From Gnetum montanum (Eukaryota > Streptophyta > Gnetopsida > Gnetales > Gnetaceae): DNA of 64,000 bases. Both the position numbers and the translations under genes were made by a program. Location of the stretch: assembly GCA_015680685.1 (NCBI GenBank), contig MNCI01029584.1, positions 307,104 to 371,103 on the forward strand, in the 5' to 3' direction. Below, piece by piece: positions 23,100 to 35,780 of the stretch (its first letter is position 1; the number at the start of each line of letters is the position of its first letter). A model generated the notes under the pieces. The model ran no database searches. It was not told where the DNA came from and saw nothing but the letters and a program-made list of their open reading frames with translations.

Positions 23100-26000
23100 G
23101 TACCCAAATATTATAAAGTTACACATTAAATGCTAATCCTTGGTCATGTTGTGATCATAGATAGCACTAAGACCAAAGCACCTATAGGAAGGAAGATTAT
23201 ACCAACCAAGGGATAAGTGGCCTAGAACTGGAAGATACTAGTAAGAGTAGCCCCAAGAGCATGTAGTAGATACACATGCAACAGGACCTCTTCATGAGGA
23301 CCTCAAAGTGGAATCTGTTTGACAGTTTCTAGAAGTTGATATGGAGCAATCCCATCGAGATGAGATACCTAGACCTAGACCTAACCTTGAGGTCACTTTG
23401 ATTGAGGCTTTTTTGGGACAAATTAGGTCTAGGGAGATCCAAAAAATAGTTCTTCCTAAAATAAACTTTGAATATTTCCTAGACTTTGCACCAAAAGATG
23501 TCAAACCATAACTCCAAATTTTCCCCATATGGCCCATTCTAACTTCCAGTGGAGTATAATACATGGGAGAAACATGCCTCTTCTAGAACAACAAGCAGGA
23601 TGATGCCACGGTGAAGATCAAGGACATTTCTTTGTCCTACTTGGTAAAGGCCATTTCTAAGGCCCTTGGGTTACTAGAATTTGAACAACCTTGGTAGAGA
23701 TTTCATTATAAGTAGACCTAGAGGTCAAGAAGAAGTGGGTCTAGTGATGCTATAGTGCAAATTGCAAGGATTTTGGCACACTCAAAATGATAGAATGTGC
23801 ATACTTTAAGATGGTGGCCTATCACCTCAATCTGACGATGAGGCCCAACAAGGTGATAGCCTTCTTTGCTCATGCTTCTGCTACTCTATGTAAAACGTTC
23901 CCTATAAACATTTCACAACTAATCTATCTAAAGATGGAGAAGTTATTTAAAGAAAATGAACATGCAAGGAAGGTACTACCCTTTCCATGTCTCATCCAAA
24001 AATTATGCAAAAGGGGAGGAATAGCCCACTATTCCAATGATACTATTAGACATGCTTCTTTTACCTCTTAAACAAAACTAATGAAGGAAAAGTATCTACC
24101 AAGATGATCAAAGAGGAGTAGTCACCAAAACCATCCACTCATGAGAAAACAATGCCAGAGTCCCATGTTTCCATTGAGCACATACATAAACTTCATGACC
24201 AAATCCTATAGCAGTAATAGGTAAGACCAAGTGGTGGTAAACCCTCTATCTACAAACCCACATTGAGTCATCTTAAGGAGGTAGCACAATCCATCAATAC
24301 AATGGAGGGTTTAGTGCTAATGTTTTCTAGCCAAAGAATGCAATCGTTCACAAGATCAAATCCTAGTGCCTGAGAGGTAATTATATCTTTCTCTTAATAA
24401 TAGTAATTCTCAGAAATATTTGTAAATACTACTACCTTTTGATGAATTTGAAGGAGGGTGAGGAGGCAACTATTCTAGTGATGTAGCACTAATGAAAGGA
24501 GACAAAAGCAGAGGTGGTAGCTGATAGAGTGTTTGATGCACTAAACATTCCTGCAGCATCTATACTAGATATTTTTGAAGTTAGATATGTGTAGGTAGTT
24601 GTAGGAGCACCAAGTGAAAGATTCAATGCAGCCTAGCACAAAGAGTTACTGGACCAACTGGTAGGAACTAGGCAATCGATTCTAGATATCTTTGATATCC
24701 CAAAATCATTTTAGCAAAGTAGTCAGAGCTACTTGAGGCTAATGGTAAAGTTTTCATTGCCGATGTCCAACTTGAAACAACTTGAGCTAAGATTCAGTGC
24801 TTGGCTATATATGTCGGAGAACTTAGAGGCCACCTCACTGATCCCACATACTCAGCTAAGTAGTCTCAAGAGATCAAGCCTTTCAACAGCTTCAGTAAAA
24901 GTTCAAAGAGGCTAAGTACACAAAGGAGTTAGCGATCTTTAACTAGTCCTTAGCTAATGCCACCACCTACAACATTCAAAAGGACTTGTCAAAGGTTCAT
25001 CAAGACAACATAATGTTGACCCAAGAAAATCATTGCTCGTGAAATGTTGGTATGTAGAAGGAATAGATGGATAAATTCATCTAATAGTAGCAGGAGTAGC
25101 TTGCCAGAGTAAACATGAAATTGAGAAGGTTGGATGTAGAGAATCGAAATCTCTCCATGGAGGAGGTGCATGCCCTTTGCCAGAAGTCTACTATTGAAAT
25201 TACCACCTAGAAAAATGAGGCCCTCAAATTCAAAAGGATTAATAACTATTACAAGAACTAGGTTGTCTTGTAGAAGTAGATTAATAAAAAGCACATTCCA
25301 CTAGCAAAGGCAAAGGTGAATGGGGCCCTCTAGTAGCTCCAAAATGGAGGCAATGTTTGGCAGCTCATCTTTGATGGATTTAATACATACAACAAAGCTA
25401 ATATTTTCCCCAAGGAGCTATAGATTGAGGAGATGAGAAAGTATATGGAGCTTGCCAATCTTAGTTACTCAAATATAGCAATTTTGACCACCAAAAATCC
25501 AAGGTTAGAGTTGGAGAAGCAAGTGGCTAGATCATACCTTCTGTATGAGGCAAATTTCAAGCATCGTAAAGAAAATAAGTAGAAGCTTGAAATAATAAAT
25601 AAAGAACCCAAGGTTCTCAAGGTGAATTTCATTGATCAATGACCAATAATAGAGAACTTGGCCAAAAGAATGAATGACTACTAAGAGTTCCAGAATGGAT
25701 TTAGGATGTTTGACATTTAATGTAAATAATTTGCTACTTGGTTTATCAATGTTAAGGAGTTATTTCCTACAATGCCTTGTCCTTTGGATATTCCCATGCT
25801 AGCCCATGTTGGCAATGCTACATGGACTGTGGATGATACTAAGACTAAGGAGGAGAAGATAAAAACATTGTTAGATGCTTTATACCTTTCACTAGAAGTT
25901 GTAGTTGTAGTAGAATAGCCATGATCACTACCTCAACAACCATGTGCACCAAAAGTAGGAGAAGGTACTTTGGCATCTCAAAAACCTCCATTGCCTTGAA
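23100..26000 (+). pseudogene. Extra ORF between integrase and 3' LTR, with coiled-coil-like region (decayed)
   Basis: Athila elements often carry an additional ORF here, historically called env-like. The decayed reading includes IPRPRPNLEVTLIEAFLGQI (about 23371), FEYFLDFAPKDVKP, a globular part open at 23787-24068 (YFKMVAYHLNLTMRPNK, ATLCKTFPINISQLIYLKME, LPFPCLIQKLCKRGGI), then Gln/Glu/Lys-rich heptad-like sequence at about 25000-25650 (RRLDVENRNLSMEEVHAL, LELEKQVARSYLLYEANFK). It ends with PTMPCPLDIPMLAHVGNATW and DTKTKEEKIKTLLDAL. The LPFPCLIxxLCxRxGI block resembles what is annotated as a putative plant transposon protein domain. No convincing transmembrane segment or signal peptide was seen, so an envelope role is unsupported. 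The 3' half recurs in the minus-strand element at 61942-64000. Confidence 0.65.
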
Positions 26001-26250
26001 TTGTGTAATTTTCTTCCTTGTCTTCAAGCTGTCAAAGGAGCTGTGTTGTCAATTTTTATCATGGTTTTCAATTTTATTGATATAAACACCAATTTTTGTA
26101 ATGATTGTAAATCTATACACTTGGGCACTTAGTGTTTGATTGTGTCAATTGTGTGTCTGTAGTTAGCCAAGAATTCCATACCTTTTCAAAATTTTGTAAA
26201 GAACTTGTTTCTTCTTTTGTTCACTTGAGGATGAGTTTTCATTCAATCAT

Positions 26251-26257
26251 GAAGGTA
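26251..26257 (+). other. Degenerate polypurine tract before the 3' LTR
   Basis: GAAGGTA directly precedes TGATGAAG. The equivalent positions of the related elements read GTGGGGGTA (before 44887) and GAGGGTA (before 52776), which are better preserved. Confidence 0.6.
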
Positions 26258-27119
26258 TGATGAAGCATCTTCCTTGGGTTGGATTGATGGGATGTCATTG
26301 ATGTGATCCCATCGATGTGGTCGTGTCAACACATGGTTTGATGCATTGATGTGACTTCATCAATGTAGTATCTATCTTTGCCTATAAATACATACTCACC
26401 AATTGCATTTATGATATTCCATAGTTAGTATCCTAGTGAAGCTCTTGCATTTTTTTCATTTGATAGTTAGAATATTTTCTAAGTACCCATAGTAGGAGTG
26501 AGAAGCATATGGATATTTATTCAAACACTAATGTACCTAAGCACCTTGGTGTGCTAATAATAAAGATGAGCTTTCTTTACAAACCTTGTAGCATTTGGAA
26601 ATAGATTAATGTTTATTTTAAAAGCATTTATTATTTGAGTAATTTACTTCAATGCATCAGATTAATTAATTAAATAGTGATTAATTAATATGCATAAGTA
26701 TAACCATTTTGAGCATATGTTAACATTTGGTAATCCTAGTAGCATGTAACACTTGGTAACCCAGTAACATGCAACGTTGTTCAAGATGTGTACGATAACT
26801 AGGAATGGATGCTTATGTTAGGATTAGTTAAGATATTAGTTAGTTGCTAGATAACCTAAATATTTAATTAATTTATTTTATAGCACATAGGTAATTTAAA
26901 CAATAAAATATAAAATGATAAAAATCATATGCCTCATTTACATTTAACCATACACTTGCACCTCATAAGTAAAATTGAAAAGGCAACGATTATGTTCTTA
27001 ATATTCATTGCCTAGACCTACTGTACTTAGGCAACTAAAGTTTACAAAATTTGATCAGATCACTTAGGGAATACTAGTGATTCATATGGTTGGGCATAAG
27101 GACTACTCACTACTCATCA
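26258..27119 (+). repeat. 3' LTR of the 13.1-kb gypsy element
   Basis: 862 bases, from TGATGAAGCATC to CTACTCATCA. The TATA box CCTATAAATA is at 26381-26390 and an AATAAAG signal is near 26558. U3 is about 120 bases long with repeated (C)ATTGATG modules. It is followed by the target-site duplication TAAAT at 27120-27124. Confidence 0.93.
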
Positions 27120-30065
27120 TAAATAAACCAATTTAATAAGATAAGAAATTGATGATCACTCAATCAATGAATAAACCTTAAAAAGAGGATGAACACACTA
27201 TGAATGAGCTCAATGGGTAAGGTCAATGCAAAATCATGATTTGATTAATTGTACGTTTGATACACTACATTAGGAAGGGGGTAGGGATGATGACAAGCTT
27301 GCCACCAAATAAAGAGGTAGATTAAGGTTGTCTTACTATATTATTTTGATGAAATTTTTTTATTTTTTATTCACATTCATTGGTTAAGTGAAGTAATATA
27401 TCAAAGAAATGATAGTAGAAAGTTATTATATCAAGCTATCTAGTTAGGAACCATTCTCATTCTATGTTAACATATCCTAGCACTAAGCTAAGGATAACAT
27501 GAATGGTGGGATAACATACGTAAACAAGTATTTTCTATTTCTTAGGCCAATGATGCTTGATGTACCATATTTGGCCATTCAATTAATACCAATCAAGAGG
27601 TCTTCAAATTGCTTATGAGTAACTATGTCAATAAGAGTAGCTCTAAGAAACAATAATCTCTTGGGTTATACTTAGTTAATATTCAAGGTAATTCTATTAC
27701 TGTTAATTTGTTATATTTAGCTAAACACTTGTTAATATTTGTTAGATGAATTATGAATTATTATAGATAGATTAGGGATAGAAAAAATTGTATGCATAGC
27801 TACATTAGCAAGGTATCAGATTGAGTCGTTGGCATATATGGGATGGGTATGAGTAGGGATGATGGTGTAATAATTTCATAATTAATTATGTTCTTACCTA
27901 GAAATATAGAATGTAAATTCCCATCTTAACCAAATTTAAGTATGTTAATAGCAAGTATCCACATTACGTAATGGGGTATGTTATCACCTATTTAGACAAT
28001 TAGCAAGGAATGACTTGAGAAGGTTTGGCTAGCTGAGCATCTTAGAAAATTGGATAGATTAAGAAAGGTAGTTAGTAAATGCTTTATTAGATAATGTGTC
28101 TAACTTGGATATTTGAAAGTCCAATTATAGTTAAGAATGAACAAAAGGATGTGCCATTACTTTACAATCGAGTTGTGGCTTCGTATAGTTGTGACATTTA
28201 GGAAGATAAACCAACAGTGAGCAATTAAAGTAGACTTAGGTAGGGTATAGTTCCCTTAACCTTACTTTATATTCCTTGTCACCTTGGATAATGTAAGTTC
28301 CCTACCTAAAGGAACCATTTCTAATGAATAGATATTTGAATGAGTTAGACAATTAGGACTAGTTTTATACTTGCCAAACTATTCTACTATCTAAGGTATT
28401 ATTATGAAGTGCTTATATAAATGAAAGAAACATTGATCAATAAATTCTTATTAAAATTATCAATTTTAAATTACCCATTAGCATATCCTGGATTGGAAAA
28501 AAACTATATGTTTCTCAATGATGGTTCTTAAGAGATCATATTAGGATTATTGATGTACCTATTTGAAAGATCTATAACATTTTTTATGTTGATAGAGGAC
28601 ATGTTAACTTAATTTTTAACTTCTTGATTATAAAATTGAAATAAAAAATTAAATGATAGAAAAAATATCCTAATAAAATAGATAAAATTATCTACTCACA
28701 CCTAGTATATTATGTGAAGAATAGCCTAGTGGTTATCCATACTATCTCTCAGTCCAACAAAGAGCTTAATGTGACTACTTAATGTTCACCAGTTCTTGTA
28801 TTACTATCATAGGTAAAATAAGATGATTTAGGCTCACATGTTAAGGTTTTTATTTTAGTTTTCTCTTACATGAAATGGATGCTATGGATAGTATAGGCTA
28901 GGAGACCTTCACAATAGATTATCGAAGCTATGTAAAAACTAGCCCAAGCACAAGACTCTTATAACCAAATAATAAAACCTTAATGCAAAATTAACTTATC
29001 TTTTTAAAGATAATCTAACATTTATTTTGAAGATCAAATAATATTTTCCATCAATTTTATAGTTCATCCTTCAAAAAATAGTGAAGCAAGTGCATGAATT
29101 TAAGCATATCTATAAGGAAAGACTACATTGCATTATTAATAGTGAAAGAACATGGTGGATAGAGAAATTGCAATATTGGTGATTATCTAAGAAATGGAGC
29201 TCTTAATAAGGCTTGATCATAGAATGATCTTAACAAATAAGTAGTAGGAACAAAAGTGATTTGCCTAGGACTTCTACTAAGATACAAGCTATTTGTAGAT
29301 CTTCCTCTATTAGGCAATGAGTTCAAAGTTAGAGATCCATCCCAATGATAAATTGATCCACATAGCAAAGGTTTTTTTGATTTCTTTACTAGAATCTAAA
29401 AATGTTAATTTGAAAATTCATGTGAGGCTAGTAAATATTAGTTTTCATATATACTGAATGTGAATGAAGGAATCTATTCAAGTGTCCTAACTCCCTAAAA
29501 GTGGCTTGGAAAACTCTAAAACTAAGCATTTAAGGCAATGCTTACCAATCACCAAACATACTTCCTCGATGTCTTATACTTGACTATAGGTTAGTGAGTA
29601 GGTACTATATTATTGTCTCATCATGTATGATGCATTGTGAAAAAGGAGTAGGGTGTACAACAAAGGAATACATCTTTTATTGTTGTAATATTGGTATTTA
29701 TATAGCTATATAATTACTTTGTGTTTATAGACTAAGAGCATAAATTTCTCGTGGGTTTTCCCTAAAGCTCATAACCTCTCATCCCTTAAGAGAACATGGA
29801 AGAGACTCAAATTTATTATAGTTCAGTGGTCTAATTTACTTACCCTTCTAGGATTCAGGTTTAAATTATATGGTAGCATTCTCATATAATACACCTAGAA
29901 TCTTATTTATAACTCTAGGATACATGTTGAGGATTATTAGACAAAGAAACTTTTGATAGGATTAGAGTTTTGTGGGACATGCTAGTAGAATGTTAGTTGA
30001 ACCTAAGATTATAATCCGCTTTTAAACTACCTCAAGTCTATACATTGAATTCAGTGTGTAAGAAT
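27120..30065. repeat. 3.66-kb repeat, tandem copy 2, right part
   Basis: Resumes the unit interrupted at 13977 and aligns with about 10313-13230. At about 30065 it continues into sequence found again at 34645, whereas copy 1 jumps back to the unit start. This shows that the junction at 13230/13231 is the duplication breakpoint. Confidence 0.82.
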
Positions 30066-31214
30066 AAATTCACTTACAATAATGAATATTGTCTTATAGT
30101 TTATGGGTTGAGGTTTACTTAGATTATGGATATATTTTTAGATTTAGAAAGATGAAGGTGATATGATATATAATAAAATTTATGTATGTAGTAGGTTGAA
30201 CATGTATATTAGAAAAGCTTAGTAAATATATGCATAATTATCTTCATCCCTTTTACCTTTGCATGGAAACAAGTTTTATATTAATTATGTGTTGATATCT
30301 CCTAATAAGATCTTTTTTTTATTATCTTTATGTTGTATGAATACCTATTTTGTTTAGCATGAAGTGTGTATTATGAGTTATGTTTTCTAGTAGACTCATC
30401 AATAGATAACAAGCCTTCTAAAGAAAATAAATAGATTTTGGGATAGATGGCATGATTACTAGATTTTATGATTAGTGAGTCAAGGTATATTAACTTATTG
30501 GTAGTGTACTAATATTAGTGAAGATAGGTTTTATAGAAGAATTGACCATAACTAGTCTATGAATTATTAGTAGCATTCTCTATTTCCCTTTCTCCTCTAC
30601 ATTAAAAAGTCCACTAGCATAGCTTAGTGATCCCTTGTGAGGTTGGTTAAGGAATTTGTATAAATAGTTAAAGACAAAACAAGAAATTTTTTAATATCAT
30701 GATCCTGATCTAAAATTAAGTAAGTTTGTTAATGGCTTACAATTAATGGGTGTATACTATAATTATTCAGAATAATGAATGCTAGTAATGAATACTAAAT
30801 ATATGGATACAATAGTATAAAATGTATTTTTCTATGCTAAATAAAGATTTTCTAGATTAGTGAGGTATCCTTCTTAACTACCACTTCCTTTTGAAATTCT
30901 CACATACAAAAAGACTTATTATTCATTGGACTTTAAACTTAGACATGTAAGTACCAAATCTTCTTACAATGTTAGCTTATCTCTAAGATGCAAAATTTAC
31001 ACTCCTCATAAGCTAAATCTAATCGAGGTTCAAGTGGTACAAAGTAGCAATTTTGTATTGGGAATATGTAGCTAGTGGGGGCCTTTTCTTTGGATAGATG
31101 GGGAAATACATCTCTAACTTCAATAAAAGGGATCAAGAAAGGGTAGTTTTCTGACACTAAGGATAAAATTTTATAAGGAAATTTATTATTTACAAATGTA
31201 GAAAGTCTTGAATT
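30066..31214. repeat. Right-hand continuation of the anonymous repeat
   Basis: Aligns with about 34645-35775, for example 'cttacaataatg(a/t)at(a/c)ttgtcttatag', 'tagtagactc' and 'ggatcaagaaagggtag'. It is non-coding as far as can be seen. Confidence 0.75.
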
Positions 31215-31828
31215 GGTGAAAGTTTTGAAACTTAAACAAAAAAAATCACACACACAAATTTACATGGTTTCCCAACTTGGGTACTCCACACTTAGAGGAT
31301 AGATCTCAAGCACACCTCTGGATTTTTTTGCTCTCAAAATGTGATTGAAGGGTCCATAGCTTGTATAGTCTTCAAGCCTCACTCTAGAGTGTTGTATCGC
31401 AACACTAATCACTGAACCCTACAAGGTCCCATCAAGCTTGGAAATGTGGTTTCAAAGCTTCCACAACCTTTACAATCTTGAGCTTTTCATGAGATTATTA
31501 TACCATAGCACCAACAACTGAATCCCATAGGATCCAAACAAGCTAAAGCACATCAACCCAATAAGGTAAAAAGAACAAGAAATACAAGGAATAATTGCAA
31601 CTCAATTTTTTGATCCTTGCATAGTTAGGTGTAGCACACTTTACAAAGCCCAAATGATTAGAAAATGAGGAGAAACAAAAAATTCAATGATTACAAATGA
31701 TTGTACAATGAATACAATAATTCTTTCACATTTTCCAATGCACATGAACTCTTCTTATAACTATCGTGTTGCTAAATTCTTTTCAAAAATTGTGCAATGG
31801 CTAGCTAATGATCACTAAAAGTTGTGGG

Positions 31829-32100
31829 AGACATCTTTGTCATGCCTAAGATGTCTTTCTGAATTTGGCTTCAAATCTAGAAAGACATCTTTGTTTCCTA
31901 AAAGACATCTTTCTAAAGTCTCCATCATAGAAGACATCTCTACTCAATGGAACACATCTTTCTATATTTAGTCTACATTCTGTAAAGACATCTTTGCCTC
32001 ATGAGGGACATCTTTGGCTGGGGAAAGATGTCTTGCTATTTCTAAATACATCTTTTTGAATTTTCTTTGAGTTCATCCCAAATCTACCAAGACATCTTTC
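31829..32100. repeat. Cluster of AAGACATCTTT motifs
   Basis: About eleven copies of (A/G)AGACATCTTT or close variants occur in roughly 270 bases. Most are on the plus strand and two are inverted (AAGATGTCTT). The spacing is irregular, about 20-40 bases, and the intervening sequences are unrelated, so this is not a simple tandem repeat. It could be an array of protein-binding sites in an LTR U3. Confidence 0.7.
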
Positions 32101-32256
32101 TTCACTTTCTCTTGCATCATGAATGCATCATTCTTTGTTTGTAACCTTAATCTTCCATATGCTTTAATGATGTCCACTTTGCTTGTACAATATCATGTCC
32201 TTGTTCACATTATTTGGATGTTCATTTGCATACATGTGGATGACCTCCTTCTTTGA

Positions 32257-32440
32257 GCTCTAGGATAGTTTGTTTCTTTTCCTCTTTTGCTCATCTTGGT
32301 TTTCTGTCTACATAGTCCTATAAACACAATAATCATACAATCATATAGGCTCTCGGATAGTTCATTCCATGTCCTCTTTAGCTCATCTTTATTTCCTATG
32401 TACATAGTCCTACAAACACAATAACCATACAATTGTATAG
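32257..32440. repeat. 92-bp imperfect tandem duplication
   Basis: Units at 32257-32348 and 32349-32440 share 'gctct(a/c)ggatagtt', 'tcctctttt/agctcatctt' and 'acatagtccta(t/c)aaacacaataa'. Confidence 0.85.
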
Positions 32441-32504
32441 ATAAATTTTATCTCCATTTTACTTAACGTTTTGAGCACACCAAAACATACCAAAAGGTTC
32501 ACAA

Positions 32505-35500
32505 ATGTAAGTTATCATCTTAACCAATTTTGATTATGTCGACATCAAGTATCTACATTAAGTAATGGGGTATGTTATCATCTATTTAGACAATTAGAAA
32601 GGAATGATATGACATTTAGCTAGCTAAGCATCTTAGAACATTCGATAGATTAAGAAAGGTAGTTAGTAAATGCTTTATTAGATAATGTATCTAACCTAGC
32701 TATTTGAAATCCTAATTTGATTTAATAATGAACACAAGGACATGCCATTACTTTACCATCTAATTGTACCTTCTTGTGGTTGTGATATTCATGAGGATAA
32801 ACCAACAGTAAGTAATTAATCTAAAGTTAAGTAGGATATAGTTCCCTTAACCTTGATTTATATTCCTTGTAACCTTGAATAATGTAAGTTTTCTGCCTAA
32901 AGGAGCATTTTGTAATGAATAAATATTTGAATCAATTATGCAATTATGACTAGTTAGATACTCATCAAACTATTCTACAATTTAAGGTATTATTATGAAG
33001 TGCTTATAGAAATGAAAGAAACATCGATCAATAAAGCCTTATAAAAATTATCAATTTTAAATTACCCATTAGAATATCTTGAATTGGAAGAAAACTATAT
33101 GTTTCTCGATGATGGTTCTTACGAGATCATATTAGAATTAGTGATGTACCTATTAGAAAGATCTATAATATATTTTATGTTGATAGAGGACATGTTAACC
33201 TAGTTTTTAAATCTTGATTCTAAGATTGAAATAAAATAATTAAATGATAGAAAAAACTATCCTAATAAAATTATTTACTAACACCTAGTATATTATGAGA
33301 AGAATAGCCTAGTGGTCATCTATAATATCTCTTACTTCAACAAAGAGCTTAATGTTGACTTCTTAATGTTCACTAGCTCTTATATTACTATCATAGGTAA
33401 AAGAAGATGATTTATGATCACAAGTTGAGGTTTTAATTTTAATTTTCTCTTACATGAAACAACTATATGGATAGTATAGGTTAAGAGACCTTCATAGTAG
33501 ATTATCAAAGTTATGTAAACACTAGTCCAAGCATGAGACTCTTAAAACCAAATATTAAAAACTTGATGCTAAATTGATTTAGCTTTTTAAAGATAACCTA
33601 ACATTTATTCCAAAGATCACATAATATTTTGTAGCAAATTTAGAGTTCATCCTTTAGAAAATAGTGAAGCAAATTCATGAGTTCCAATAGATCTATAAGG
33701 AATCTTGCATTATTAATAGTGATTGAACATGGTGGATAGAGAGATTGTAATATTGGTGATTATCAAGAAAAGGGAGCTCTTGATGAGCCTTGATCATGAA
33801 ATGATCTTAACGAATAAGTATTAGGAGTAGAAGTGATTGGCCTATGACTTCTACTAAGATATAAGCTATTTATAGATCTTCCTCTATTAGGCAATGAGTT
33901 AAAAGTTAGAGATCCATCCCAATGATCTATTGATCCACATAGTAGAAGTTATTTTGATTTATTTACTAGAAACTAGATATGTTAATTTGAGAATTCATGT
34001 GAGGCTAGTAAATATTAGTCTTAATCTATACCAAATGTGGATGAAGGCATCTACTCAAGTAAGTGTCCTAACTACCTAAAAGTATATTGGAAAACTCTAA
34101 AACTAAGCATTCAAGGCAAGGCTTACCAATCACTAAGCATACTTCCACTATGCTTGATACTTTCCTATAGGTTAGTTAGTAGGTACTGTATTATTGTCTC
34201 ATCAAGTATGATGCGTTAGATGTGAAAAAGGAGTAGGCCATAAGGCAAAGGAATACATCCTTTTTTTGTTGTAATATTGATATTTATATAGCTCTATAAT
34301 TATTTTGTGTTCTCAATAAATTAAAATCCTAACTTTCTTGTGGATCTATTCTAAATCTTATAACCTCTCATCCCTTAAGGAAACATAAAAGAGAATCAAA
34401 TTTATTATAGTTTAGTCGTCTAATTTACTTACCCCTCTAGGATGCAGGTATGGTAGCATCATCCTATAATGCACCTAAAATCTTATTTGTAACTCTAGGA
34501 AACATGTTGAGGATTATTAGACAAAGAAGCTTTTGCTAGGATTAGTGGTTCGTGGGACATGCTAGTAGAGTGCTAGTTGAACTTAATATTATATCCTACT
34601 TTTAAAGTACCTCAATAATATACTTTGAATTAAGTATGCAAGAATAAATTCACTTACAATAATGTATCTTGTCTTATAGTTTATGGGTTGATATTTGGTT
34701 AGATTATGGATATACTTTTAGGTTTAGAAAGATGAAGGTGATATGACATATAATAAAATTTATGTATGTAGTAGGTTGTAAATGTGTATTAGGAAGGTTT
34801 AGTAAGGATATGTATAATTGTCTTTGTTCCTTTTCCCTTTGCACAAAAATAGGTTTTATATTAATAAGGTGTTGATCTCTCATAATAAGATTTTTTTTGT
34901 ATTATCTTTAAGTGGTATGAATACTTTTTTTTTTTTGCTTGAAGTGTGTATTATGAGTTATGTTTTCTAGTAGACTTCTCAATAGATAACAAACTTCTCA
35001 AGAAAATAACTAGATCCTTGGATAGGTTTTATGATTACTAGATTTTATGATTAGTCAATTAAGGTATACTAAGTTATTGGTATTGTACTAATATTGGTGA
35101 AGATGGTTTTAAAAAAAATTCCATAACTAGTCTATGAATGATTGGTAACATTCTCTATTCTCCTTCTTCCTATGCATTAAAAAATCCACTAGCATAGCTT
35201 ATTAATCCCACATAATGTTTCTTAGGGAATTTTGCATATATAGTAAAAGGTAAAAAAAATGTTTTAACATCATGGCCTTGATCTAAAATTGATTAGGTTT
35301 GTTGATGGCTTATAATTAATGTGGGTATAGTATAATTGTTTAGAATAATGAATACTAAATGTATGGATACAATAGCATAAAATGTATTTTTCTATGTTGA
35401 ATAAAGATTTCCTAGATTAGTGAGGTATCCTTCTAAACTATGCCTTCCTTGTGAAATTTTCACATACAAAAAGACTTTTTATTCATTGGACTTTAAACTT

Positions 35501-35780
35501 AGACTTGTTAGGATCAAATATTCTTACAATGTTAACTTATCTATAAGATGAAAACTCTATACTATTCATAAGCTAACTCTAATCAAGATTCAACTGGTAA
35601 GAAGTAGTAAGTGTGTATTTGTGAATATGTAGCCAGTGGGGCTCTTTCCTTTGGGTAGATGGGGAAATACATATCTAACTCCAATAAAAGGGATCGAGAA
35701 AGGGTAGTTTTTTTAGCACTAAGGGAAAACGTTTATAAAGAAATTTATTATTAACCAATGTAAAGAGTCTTAAATTATTG
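32505..35780. repeat. Anonymous repeat, third copy (partial)
   Basis: Aligns with about 27910-31210 throughout, for example 'agtaatggggtatgttatcatc' and 'gctttattagataatgt', but lacks the left third of the unit. It is non-coding. Confidence 0.8.

Larger units (their letters stand above)
13978..27119 (+). mobile_element. Complete but decayed Athila/Tat-type Ty3/gypsy element (13.1 kb)
   Basis: The order is 5' LTR (13978-14854), tRNA-Asp-type PBS, gag, protease, reverse transcriptase, RNase H, integrase, a long 3' region with an extra ORF, a short degenerate purine tract, and 3' LTR (26258-27119). The LTR ends are TGATGA...TCATCA, with the 5' copy reading TAATGA. The flanks carry the 5-bp duplication TAAAT (13973-13977 and 27120-27124). 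PR-RT-RH-INT order identifies Ty3/gypsy. The FxDDFSxYG polymerase motif, the tRNA-Asp PBS and the ORF downstream of integrase point to the Athila/Tat group. Every coding region carries multiple stops and frameshifts, so the element is inactive. Confidence 0.93.
31215..32504 (-). mobile_element. Probable solo-LTR-like insert
   Basis: It separates two copies of the anonymous repeat and resembles neither. On the minus strand it runs from about TGTGAACCTTTTGG to a TG-rich end (gtttgtgtgtgtgattttt type). The segment 'acatggtttcccaacttgggtactccac' (plus strand, about 31263) recalls the transcribed part of plant copia LTRs. No ORF, PBS, polypurine tract or clear target-site duplication was found, so the type and ends are uncertain. 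Confidence 0.35.

Noticed and set aside
23100-26000. Env gene in the retroviral sense
   Set aside because: No signal peptide, transmembrane segment or cleavage site could be seen in any frame. The position alone does not justify the name.
31829-32100. Possible CRISPR-like array
   Set aside because: The motifs are short, occur in both orientations and have variable spacing, and the context is a plant nuclear genome.
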